This document shows, one piece after another, positions 35,165 through 42,729 of a stretch of DNA of 64,000 bases. The translations under genes were made by a program, and so were the position numbers. The notes beneath the pieces are model-generated. The model was not told the DNA's origin and made no database searches. It worked only from the letters and a program-made list of their open reading frames with translations. Source of the stretch: Bdellovibrionales bacterium (GTDB lineage Bacteria > Bdellovibrionota > UBA1018 > CAIMNF01); assembly GCA_018266375.1 (NCBI GenBank), contig JAFEAO010000005.1, positions 192,619 through 256,618 on the forward strand, given 5' to 3'. The first letter of the stretch is position 1; each line of letters begins with the position of its first letter.

Positions 35165-36532
35165 ATGGCAAACGCACCGAAAAAACCTGGAACCACCGAG
35201 ACTCCGGTTCAGTCTTTCAAAAAGAGACAGAAGCGCGGATCAAGCCATGGCCAAGCGCAAGAATCGACAATGGTTCACGACGAGTCGAACTGGCTCGTCT
35301 CTTACGCGGACATGATGACGCTTTTGTTCGGGTTTTTCGTTCTGATGTACTCGTTCAGCCGGATCGATGAGAAAAAATTTGAAATCATCCGTAAAGACGT
35401 TGCCCGCTACTTTGGTGGCCAAGTACGCGTTAACCCTACAATCAAAAAAATAGAGGACGAAGTAAAAGACGTAATTTCGCAATCAGGACTGGATAAAAAC
35501 ATCCAGCTCATCGCACGCGACGCAGAAATTGAACTTCGTTTTCAGGGTACTCTGCACTTCGTATCAGGTACGGCGGAGCTCACTAAAGATTCGTCTTTCG
35601 TGCTCGCGAAGCTCATCGACTTGATCAAACGGAACGTGAAAGCCGACACTGTGTCCGTCGAAGGCCACACCGACGACGAACCGATCAGCTCTAAAATCTA
35701 TCCTTCTAATTGGGAATTATCCGCAAACCGCGCATCGACCGTTGTGCGCGAATTCGAAAAATACGGCTTCGATCCGGCGAAGTTGACAGCGAAGGGTTTC
35801 GGTTCTTCTCGACCTCTTCTTCCGAACCGGGATTCGAAGGGTGACCCGATTCCAGACAATCAAGAGATCAATCGACGCGTGATCGTGACGATCGGGTTCA
35901 ACCGCGAGGTTGAAGACGCAATCCGAGCAATGAAGACCAATCAGTTCGTATCGGCCGACGCCCCTGAACTCGATTCGGATAAAAATAAAACTCCACTCGT
36001 ACGCGATGGCGAAGGCGAACCGACTTGGCGTGAGAAAGTCGTTCGTGATACTCAATCGGTACAAGAAAAGCTTAAGCTCGCGGAAGAACGTTTAAAGGAA
36101 ACCGAAGAGCGTAATCGTGCGGCCCGCAACTTGGCTGAAATGCAAAACCGCCTGCAGACGATCGAAGGAAAGATCGAACGCTCCGAGATCGAGACAAAAA
36201 AACTTGTAAATCAAGTCGGATCGCTTCCAACCGATTCGAAGAGCAATCCGGATCCGGCAGTGGCTCGTAAACCCGCGGCCATCACTCATCCGGCAAGAGC
36301 AAGACAAGTTCACAAGGTCGTTCCGAAAAGGGATGAGCTTCCGGAAACTGACAGCGCCTCACCCGTAGGTGCTCCAGTGGGCGCTCCTGTTGCGCCGACA
36401 TCTGCGGTTCCGGCAAACAACAACTCTCCAAAGCCAGCAAGCGTCCAGCAGGCCGCTCCGCCGCCAATTCCATCGAACGTGCAAGTGGTGGCACCTGTCG
36501 ACATCCCCGTCACTGAATTAGAACAGCACTAA
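35165..36532 (+). CDS. motB: MotB/PomB-type stator protein with long C-terminal extension
   Basis: The single membrane helix (about 44-64) carries the ion-binding aspartate in SYADMMTLLFGFFV (D49). An OmpA-like peptidoglycan-binding domain spans about 125-245, with VEGHTDDEP and NRRVIVTI as anchors. Usual MotB proteins end near here (about 300 residues). This one continues to 455 with a charged coiled coil (about 285-345) and a Pro/Ala-rich tail (about 370-455, GAPVGAPVAP). The extension is periplasmic by topology and could reach a partner beyond the peptidoglycan. It is the last gene of the operon and overlaps the convergent barrel gene by four bases. Confidence 0.92.
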   Translation: MANAPKKPGTTETPVQSFKKRQKRGSSHGQAQESTMVHDESNWLVSYADMMTLLFGFFVLMYSFSRIDEKKFEIIRKDVARYFGGQVRVNPTIKKIEDEVKDVISQSGLDKNIQLIARDAEIELRFQGTLHFVSGTAELTKDSSFVLAKLIDLIKRNVKADTVSVEGHTDDEPISSKIYPSNWELSANRASTVVREFEKYGFDPAKLTAKGFGSSRPLLPNRDSKGDPIPDNQEINRRVIVTIGFNREVEDAIRAMKTNQFVSADAPELDSDKNKTPLVRDGEGEPTWREKVVRDTQSVQEKLKLAEERLKETEERNRAARNLAEMQNRLQTIEGKIERSEIETKKLVNQVGSLPTDSKSNPDPAVARKPAAITHPARARQVHKVVPKRDELPETDSASPVGAPVGAPVAPTSAVPANNNSPKPASVQQAAPPPIPSNVQVVAPVDIPVTELEQH

Positions 36533-37176
36533 TAGAAATTAGTCATGATCCCGACAAGCAATGCCGGGCCGCCGTAGGTGACTTTACCGACGGTTGTTTC
36601 ATCGCTGGTATAACCTGCAAACCGGTAATGCAATCCACCAAAGAGAACCGTGTTATCGCTCATCGGATAATCGACCCCGACGCCGATTGACGTTTCAATC
36701 ATCAAAACATTGAAATAAGTTCTTTGGTTCAATGGAGCATTCGGGTTGTCGTTCGGAACGGTGATTGACATCTTTTCCGGCGTGATTTGCAATTGGATAA
36801 ACGGGCTCACCCGCGTTTTAACAACGAAAGACCCATCGTCCCTCATCTCGCGGCTGGATGACAGCCCCATAGGATAAAACACGAAATCCGCCCCTACGCC
36901 GATAATTGTCACGAAGCCGAACTGACTGCCGACATCCGCCAGGAAATGGAACCCGATTCGCGAGCGGACTTGTGGTATATCCCAAAGAAACGACGGACTT
37001 AGCGTCAACATACTGCCGAGTGGAACATCCGATGCCCCGCCTTTGTTGGTATCGAGATAGGTGAACTTGATCATCGAGTAGCCGAGACCGAAACGGAAGG
37101 TCGGGACCTCGACGAGCGCATGCGCAGTCCTGGCTTGAATGAGGATCGACAACAAAATGACGAGTAAGTATCTCAT
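36529..37176 (-). CDS. Small predicted outer-membrane beta-barrel protein
   Basis: The product is about 215 residues when started at ATG 37176, which opens a clean signal peptide ending ARTAHA. An ATG 21 bases upstream (37197) lies at or before the predicted transcription start, so I prefer the inner one. The mature part alternates short aromatic-rich strands (FRFGLGYSMIKFTYLD, IGFHFLADVG, GGLHYRFAGY) and ends in ...TNFY, a typical terminal aromatic signal for BAM-dependent barrels of 8-10 strands. No family is assigned. It is divergent from the PEGA/TPR lipoprotein gene and convergent with motB. Confidence 0.65.
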   Translation of the reverse strand: MRYLLVILLSILIQARTAHALVEVPTFRFGLGYSMIKFTYLDTNKGGASDVPLGSMLTLSPSFLWDIPQVRSRIGFHFLADVGSQFGFVTIIGVGADFVFYPMGLSSSREMRDDGSFVVKTRVSPFIQLQITPEKMSITVPNDNPNAPLNQRTYFNVLMIETSIGVGVDYPMSDNTVLFGGLHYRFAGYTSDETTVGKVTYGGPALLVGIMTNFY

Positions 37177-37200
37177 CGTGGAAGCGCCGCTTTTCATTAA

Positions 37201-37230
37201 AGTCTAGGGACATATAGTCGATACAGTCAA
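37201..37230 (-). promoter_or_regulatory. Candidate sigma70 promoter of the small barrel gene
   Basis: On the minus strand TTGACT (37230-37225) and TAGACT (37206-37201) are separated by 18 bases. The predicted start falls near 37195, which favours the ATG at 37176 as initiator. Confidence 0.5.
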
Positions 37231-37262
37231 TAGGGCAAACCGTTTTGCCAGGAGGATCCTTA

Positions 37263-38135
37263 ATGCGCGTATCAATGATGATAAAGGTTTTAGCGCTCAC
37301 ACTCGCCGCTACAATCGGCGCGGGGTGTAGCACGCGTTACTTAGTGAAAACCTACCCGGCAGGAGCACAGGTTTACACTCGCGATCTCACGACGAACGAG
37401 AAAAAACTAGTCGGCGTCAGTCCGGTTGAAATCGAAGGCGAAGCGAAACTCGGCGACGTGTTTTTCGTGGTCATTGAAAAACAAAATTATAAACCAAAAG
37501 AAATCCTCGTTCGTGCGTCCGAGGGCGAAACACTCGCGATTAACGCTAAGCTCGATCCCATGAGCGCCGATGAACTTGCCGCTCAAACCGCCGCTAACGA
37601 CAAGAAAAAAGAAGACGACAAACCGCCTCAACAACCGCCACAAGACCCGAAAAAGAAAATGGACGAGTTGATCGAAGAGCTCAAACTTCGCGTTGCTCTT
37701 CTTGAAAACACGACTTCGTTCTACAAAGACGCGATGTTCAGCTCCCGTTTCCAAGGCAACGGCCAGGCTAAATTCGACCGTGACCGTAACGATAAACTAG
37801 TCGAAAACATGTTCCTCGCTCAACAAGCGATCACCGGTAAAGACTATGCCAAGGCGAGTAAATTAATCGATGATTCGATCGAGCAAGACGAATATTTAGC
37901 TCAAGCATGGCTCTTGAAGGGCTCGCTTGCGTACATTCAAAATGACTTCAAAGCGGCGAAGAACGCTTGGGAGCGCTGTCTTAAAATTGACCCTTATGAC
38001 AAAATTGCCTATAACTACTTGGGCAAAGTCTACGAAAAGCTCGGCCTTCAGCGCCTAAATCGCCCAGCAGCGGCACTTCGATATCCAGCTTCAACAGTGG
38101 ATATTGAAAATAAAAACCCAAATAAAACCCCTTAA
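37263..38135 (+). CDS. PEGA-TPR lipoprotein
   Basis: I start this 290-residue protein at ATG 37263 because an AGGAGG sits seven bases upstream. An in-frame upstream ATG (37245) lacks one. The lipobox is AGC (IGAGC near residue 22) with S at +2, so outer-membrane localisation is expected. Residues about 25-100 form a PEGA-like domain (VKTYPAGAQVYTRD, VGVSPVEIEGEAKLGD). A charged Lys/Asp/Pro linker with a coiled coil (100-150) follows, then two or three TPR-like helical pairs (about 175-265, LAQAWLLKGSLAYIQNDFKAAKNAW). It probably scaffolds a periplasmic or outer-membrane complex. It leads a run with the barrel at 38167 and the coiled-coil protein at 38810. Confidence 0.8.
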   Translation: MRVSMMIKVLALTLAATIGAGCSTRYLVKTYPAGAQVYTRDLTTNEKKLVGVSPVEIEGEAKLGDVFFVVIEKQNYKPKEILVRASEGETLAINAKLDPMSADELAAQTAANDKKKEDDKPPQQPPQDPKKKMDELIEELKLRVALLENTTSFYKDAMFSSRFQGNGQAKFDRDRNDKLVENMFLAQQAITGKDYAKASKLIDDSIEQDEYLAQAWLLKGSLAYIQNDFKAAKNAWERCLKIDPYDKIAYNYLGKVYEKLGLQRLNRPAAALRYPASTVDIENKNPNKTP

Positions 38136-38166
38136 TTTTTAATAGACGCTCTGTCATAATAAAAGA

Positions 38167-38796
38167 GTGTCAAAATACCTGAATTCCGCGCTGATTGCGT
38201 TGTTCGCCCTCGTCGCGCTTCCAAATCGTGCGTACGCCGTAAATACGGCAGCGTCGTTCGACCTCAGTTACGGCATCACAAGCCTCAGTATCGTCTCGCT
38301 CAACTCCAGCGGTTCCCAACTCTTGAGTCGGACCATGACTTCAAATTCCGTTTTTCAAATCGACTATAACGTCGCACTCTTCGATTACAAGACTGTTGCG
38401 ACGCTTTCTTTTACCGAGGTAGCGAGTTCGAACTACGGCAGTATGCCTCTCACCCGCATCGGGCTTGGCGCAAGTTATCACTTTATCCGGGTCAACGGTC
38501 AAAGAGTCGTCCTTGATAACCAGGTCGAGGGCAAGATCTGGGGTGTTTCGCCCGCACTCGAGCTTACGTTCGGACTCACCGTTCTTTCCATCAAAGACAC
38601 GCTCAATAAAAACGTCGACTTTACTTCGTCCATGATCGATATGATGCCGCGGCTTTTGGTCGAAATTCCAGTATCATCGTCGTTCCTACTCATGTTGCGC
38701 GCGGGATACTTAAAAACCCTCATGGGCGGCGGCCTTTATAAAGTTACCTACTCTGGCTCGATGTTTAGCATCGGATTTAAGCTCACGACGCTGTGA
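38167..38796 (+). CDS. Small predicted outer-membrane beta-barrel protein
   Basis: The start codon is GTG (38167) and opens a signal peptide ending RAYA. The 209-residue product resembles in style the barrel at 36529: alternating strands (SFDLSYGITSLSIVSL, RIGLGASYHFIRV, MFSIGFKLTTL) and no cysteines. I assign no family. It lies 31 bases after the PEGA-TPR lipoprotein gene and 13 bases before the coiled-coil gene, so these are probably cotranscribed. Confidence 0.65.
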   Translation: MSKYLNSALIALFALVALPNRAYAVNTAASFDLSYGITSLSIVSLNSSGSQLLSRTMTSNSVFQIDYNVALFDYKTVATLSFTEVASSNYGSMPLTRIGLGASYHFIRVNGQRVVLDNQVEGKIWGVSPALELTFGLTVLSIKDTLNKNVDFTSSMIDMMPRLLVEIPVSSSFLLMLRAGYLKTLMGGGLYKVTYSGSMFSIGFKLTTL

Positions 38797-38809
38797 CGGG
38801 AGACCAGAG

Positions 38810-39343
38810 ATGAAACCAAATCACCCTCTTTTTTGGGTCATCATTCTAGCCTCCTCCGGGATCCTTGGCTTTGCCTACTCGACCTACCTCCGTATGGATG
38901 ACGAGATACAGGCTTTGAAGAAAAAAGTGACGGAGCTTGAGTTGCAATCGATCCGCCCCACTCGCCTCTCGTTTGTCACCGTCGCTCCAAAAACGGTCTC
39001 CATGGTCCACGACGCGGTTTTCAAGGCGCTTCAAGTATTGAACAAAGTCCAATCTCCCGAGGACGCGAAAAAAGAAAAGCGCGTCCTTCTGAATCAAAAC
39101 ATTTTGAAGGTGCAAGATCCGACGGTCGTGAGCGAGGATCCGTTCTACGACATGCTCGGCGCACTCATGGACGAAGATTTGATTCAGCAGATTCAAATTC
39201 CCGATCCGATGAAGGCCGAGAAAGCCCAGCGACCGCTCTATCGAAGCATCCGCCAGGAGATGATCCGCTTTGGTATTCCGAGCGAAAATTTGCTCTCCAA
39301 TCCCGATAATTCCTTTATCATCATATTAAAAAAGTCGGTTTAA
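38810..39343 (+). CDS. Membrane-anchored coiled-coil hypothetical protein
   Basis: This 177-residue protein has one hydrophobic segment (about 6-23) followed by a short coiled coil (DDEIQALKKKVTELELQ, 30-46) and a soluble domain of about 120 residues. The C-terminal part (SIRQEMIRFGIPSENLLSN) is helical and ends with a beta strand (SFIIILKK). There is no lipobox. A single-pass inner-membrane protein with a periplasmic domain is likely. The family is unknown. GGGAGA precedes the ATG. It is the last gene of the group that began at 37263; a candidate promoter follows. Confidence 0.65.
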   Translation: MKPNHPLFWVIILASSGILGFAYSTYLRMDDEIQALKKKVTELELQSIRPTRLSFVTVAPKTVSMVHDAVFKALQVLNKVQSPEDAKKEKRVLLNQNILKVQDPTVVSEDPFYDMLGALMDEDLIQQIQIPDPMKAEKAQRPLYRSIRQEMIRFGIPSENLLSNPDNSFIIILKKSV

Positions 39344-39386
39344 ATTCCCTATCATTTACGCTTGTTACTTGAATTCATCACAGTAT

Positions 39387-39415
39387 TTGACAATTATGAC
39401 ACAGCACGTTAAATC
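39387..39415 (+). promoter_or_regulatory. Weak candidate promoter before the 1097-aa exported protein
   Basis: A perfect TTGACA (39387-39392) lies 17 bases before TAAATC (39410-39415), a poor -10. It is in the 92 bp gap between the coiled-coil gene and the exported-protein gene, the only noteworthy break in the 37263-45409 run. Confidence 0.3.
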
Positions 39416-39435
39416 GCAGGCGAGAGAGAGTCACT

Positions 39436-42400
39436 ATGCATCCAGTCCGATCCGCGAGATCGAGCGCCATTTTTATCTGTGTTTTGCTTTTAAGCGGCGG
39501 CTTCGCGCGCGCAGACCAGCCGGCTGTCTATATTCCTCTCGACGAACTCAAGAGCGCGCCGGCAAAAGACCTCCTTTATAACGGAAAGCCGATTGATCCC
39601 GGCGTCCTGGCCAGTCAAATGGAAGCAGCCAAGCACCAAGGCAAAGAATTCGACACGAGCTCGCTCGAACCTCAGCAGAGCGATGTCTACTCCGGCACTC
39701 GTCAATCGATTGCACAAGATCCTGCAGCGATTTTTCCGGTCGAAAAAGATCAGATGGTTTACGACACACGCATGCCGACCGTTTACACTCGAGGCATGGT
39801 TCGCGCCCGCATTCTGTCGCCGCAGAATACGAATCTGGCCTATAACCTTTATTTCAGCTTGGACTCGCACGCAGCGCTTGCACGCAACGCTCTTTTCCGC
39901 GCGCTTGGCTACACGATTCCGGTTCCGAAATATTTTCCGAAGGTCACGGTTAATTTCTCATCGCTTTCCGAGCGCGATAAATTCCTGGATCTCATCGCGG
40001 ACAAGACCCTCACTGCCCGAGGTCGTTGGGTAGTCGGCGGACTTGACGAGATCAACAAAAATTTGACCACAATTACATTTCAAGATGCCGTCATAGAACC
40101 CGCGATCATCGGCGGGGCACCGCCTCTGCATTGGGGTATTCTCACGAGTCAGGTCTTGGACAACCGCCGTTCTTTGCGGGCGGCGATCGTGCCGCTTTCG
40201 CTCGTCGATATTCCCGAGAGCGTGAATATGTACTCGTTCGAGACCGGCAAAATTTCAAACGAGAACCTCACGTTTAGCCGGCCCTATGCGGATGCGTTCG
40301 CGAACTCAACCTCGATCGGTGACGTCAAATGGATCGCAAAGCGTATCGCTAAACTCACGCGCAAAGACTGGATCAGCATCATTCAGGCCGCGCATTACCC
40401 GCCGGATATTCAAGCTTTGATCGTCGAAAAAACAATCGGTCGCACGGTTCAGCTCCTGTCATTGCTCAACATGAACGTGTCCGACGACAACAACCTTAAA
40501 TACGATCCGTACATCACTTACGGCCAGGTCATTAACGGTAAAGCCGTGCAAGAGTCTTACGACGGTTACGCGCTCCGTTTTACTTACGGCGATCCGAAGA
40601 GTCCGCTTCGAGCGTCCGAACTTCTCCGCTTTTTCGGTATCGAATCGATTTCAAGCGGTCTGGGCTTCCTGATCGAGAAAGTCGCGGGATACCTCCAGAT
40701 CATTACGCCGGATAAGTACGTTCAAGATCACAATAACCGTGTCATGCAAGACGTGATGGATCACATCAGTAATCATCCAAACGAACCTTATGTTCAGCCA
40801 CTTCAAGTCTGGGGCGGTCCGATCGCCGGCGGGAGCATCAAAGCTTCGCGCAACGTCGTCACCGGAACCTACTACGGCTCCAACAGCGAAGTACAACTCG
40901 TCGACGTCGTTTCGGCCGGCATTAACGTCGGCGCGTTCGTCGGCGTCTCCGGACTCGGCAACATCAACCTCGGGCTGTCGCCGCAAGTGCAGTACAACCG
41001 TTCATACGTCCACGTTCGCCCGATTCAAGACATCAAGACGGCGTGGAAAGATAATTGGAAAAAACTCTACGTTCCGCACTTCATGTCCAAACTCTCGGGC
41101 ATCTTGAACGGTGAAGTCGATCAAGACTCTGGTGACGCGATCAAAGCGTTCTTGGACACCATGAAGACCGGCGAGATGTTTATCGTCACCGACGGCTTTG
41201 CCGCGGGCAACGGAACGACATTCGGAATTCCGCTCGGCGCGATTTTGGGCTTTGCGGTCCCGTTCTCGAACATCAACGAGTCGGTCACGCTCGCCAATCA
41301 ATATGGAATCCTGTCCAGGACCACCATTTACAAAACCGACGACGGGATGCACGTTTACCTAAGCCGGGTGAACGCCCGCACGTTTGAGATGTCTTTCGAC
41401 ACGAGCTTCTTCATCAAGCTCCTGACCCTCTCATCGTCCAAGCAAAACGGAGATGCCAACACCAAAGCATTCGTGTTCCCGGATCACTTCGACACCCCCG
41501 AAAAAGAAAAGACATTCCAGCGTTCAATCACGGCGATTCTCCGCCGCAACAACCCGCACATCCTTGAAGAAGAATTCTTTCCGTATGTTCTCGATCATGA
41601 TGTGCACGGCAGTGCTTTCAAATTCAAGCTTGGCCCTTGGTCTTGGACCAACCGGGTAAATTACCATCGTCTCGACATTCTTCCGCCTTACGATCCGGAC
41701 GGAAAGTACAGCCAGCAGGATGAAAAACGCACGGTCATACAGGGAGAGATCACCAAAGTCAAAGGCTCGGATTGGTATGGATTCTTCGGTAAACTAGTCA
41801 AACGCGTCGTTCCATTTGTGAGTATCGGCCAGAGTGCCGTGGGTGACGATCCGTCCTCGAACTTCCTCGGCAAGTCAAAAACCTTTGCCGTGTCCTCCGA
41901 AGTCGAGCTCACCCCAAACCGTCCGAATAAATTCTTTACCAAGCTTCAGCAAAGTTACAACGGCTGGTCGATGAACAAAAGACGCTTGCTCAGACTTGCG
42001 GATGAGATCACCAAGGAACTCCAAGAGTTCAACCCGCCAGGCGGACTCGTAAGTAAGGATCAGTTTGCGCAAACTCGCAAAGTTCAGGCCTATACCTTGA
42101 TGTGGACGCTCCTCGTTTACGAAAAGGGCATCAATCGCATGATGAAGCTCATGAACATCAAAGAGACATCGACTAAAGAAGCTCAAAATTTCATGGTCGA
42201 TCTCATGGGCAAGGACAAGTACGCCGAATTTTGTAACGAGCAAGGCGTCGAGCCCGGAATCGAGGACGGCCCGTACATCGGCGACTCCGTAGACGGAACC
42301 CTGGTCGAAAACACCAAAGGCCGCACCACGCTCGTGAGCTGCGTGACTCCTTGGATGATCACGATCTACGACATGCGCTCCAGACTTGAAAAGCATCCTG

Positions 42401-42729
42401 AAGCGTTCATGACCGAAGTGCGCGAAGAAGACGATGCGGTCGCGCGCATCAAGTGGGTCAATCGGACGTTTGCGGAACTCGAAAAGAACATGGAACTCGG
42501 CCAGCTCATCCGCTGGATCGGTAAAGATGCTTCGCACTTCCAGGTGCGTATCAGCGGGTTCCGTACGGCTGACGAGACGGCCGATAGCGAGCGTTACTCG
42601 ACGTATTTCTCGAACACGATCGGCACTATCGACGAGAATGTTCTTGGCGGACCGATGTCCGATATTGCCGAGACGTCGCAGATTTTAGAGCACGAGCTTT
42701 CCGCGAGGTATTTGTCGAATGGGTACTAG
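39436..42729 (+). CDS. Large exported protein of unknown function (1097 aa)
   Basis: I do not recognise the family. A signal peptide (residues 1-27, ending FARA) is followed by about 1070 residues of mixed alpha/beta character. The gene includes a hydrophobic, glycine-rich central part (about 455-625) with strands such as NVGAFVGVSGLGNINLGLSP and GTTFGIPLGAILGFAVPFSN, which look like barrel or membrane-inserted strands. The C-terminal third is charged and helical (LMNIKETSTKEAQNFMVDL) and includes a few cysteines. It overlaps the next gene, a subtilase, by 11 bases, indicating translational coupling. A protease-processed or protease-associated outer-membrane or secreted protein is plausible, but unproven. 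Confidence 0.75.
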   Translation: MHPVRSARSSAIFICVLLLSGGFARADQPAVYIPLDELKSAPAKDLLYNGKPIDPGVLASQMEAAKHQGKEFDTSSLEPQQSDVYSGTRQSIAQDPAAIFPVEKDQMVYDTRMPTVYTRGMVRARILSPQNTNLAYNLYFSLDSHAALARNALFRALGYTIPVPKYFPKVTVNFSSLSERDKFLDLIADKTLTARGRWVVGGLDEINKNLTTITFQDAVIEPAIIGGAPPLHWGILTSQVLDNRRSLRAAIVPLSLVDIPESVNMYSFETGKISNENLTFSRPYADAFANSTSIGDVKWIAKRIAKLTRKDWISIIQAAHYPPDIQALIVEKTIGRTVQLLSLLNMNVSDDNNLKYDPYITYGQVINGKAVQESYDGYALRFTYGDPKSPLRASELLRFFGIESISSGLGFLIEKVAGYLQIITPDKYVQDHNNRVMQDVMDHISNHPNEPYVQPLQVWGGPIAGGSIKASRNVVTGTYYGSNSEVQLVDVVSAGINVGAFVGVSGLGNINLGLSPQVQYNRSYVHVRPIQDIKTAWKDNWKKLYVPHFMSKLSGILNGEVDQDSGDAIKAFLDTMKTGEMFIVTDGFAAGNGTTFGIPLGAILGFAVPFSNINESVTLANQYGILSRTTIYKTDDGMHVYLSRVNARTFEMSFDTSFFIKLLTLSSSKQNGDANTKAFVFPDHFDTPEKEKTFQRSITAILRRNNPHILEEEFFPYVLDHDVHGSAFKFKLGPWSWTNRVNYHRLDILPPYDPDGKYSQQDEKRTVIQGEITKVKGSDWYGFFGKLVKRVVPFVSIGQSAVGDDPSSNFLGKSKTFAVSSEVELTPNRPNKFFTKLQQSYNGWSMNKRRLLRLADEITKELQEFNPPGGLVSKDQFAQTRKVQAYTLMWTLLVYEKGINRMMKLMNIKETSTKEAQNFMVDLMGKDKYAEFCNEQGVEPGIEDGPYIGDSVDGTLVENTKGRTTLVSCVTPWMITIYDMRSRLEKHPEAFMTEVREEDDAVARIKWVNRTFAELEKNMELGQLIRWIGKDASHFQVRISGFRTADETADSERYSTYFSNTIGTIDENVLGGPMSDIAETSQILEHELSARYLSNGY

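Noticed and set aside
34392..35177. Long open frame antisense to motA
   Set aside because: The sense frame is an unmistakable MotA. The antisense product is Arg/His/Asp-rich and shows no domain. Similar shadows lie opposite galU, lptF/G-like, priA and others.
34332..36532. MotAB-like pair as a Zorya-type phage-defence motor
   Set aside because: No ZorC, ZorD or ZorE-like gene is adjacent. MotA has the flagellar-type size and signature, and the upstream neighbours are FliF/FliG-like.
36528..36543. ACTAAT-AGAA-ATTAGT inverted repeat at the motB / barrel junction as a terminator
   Set aside because: The stem is only six A/T-rich pairs and no T-run follows.
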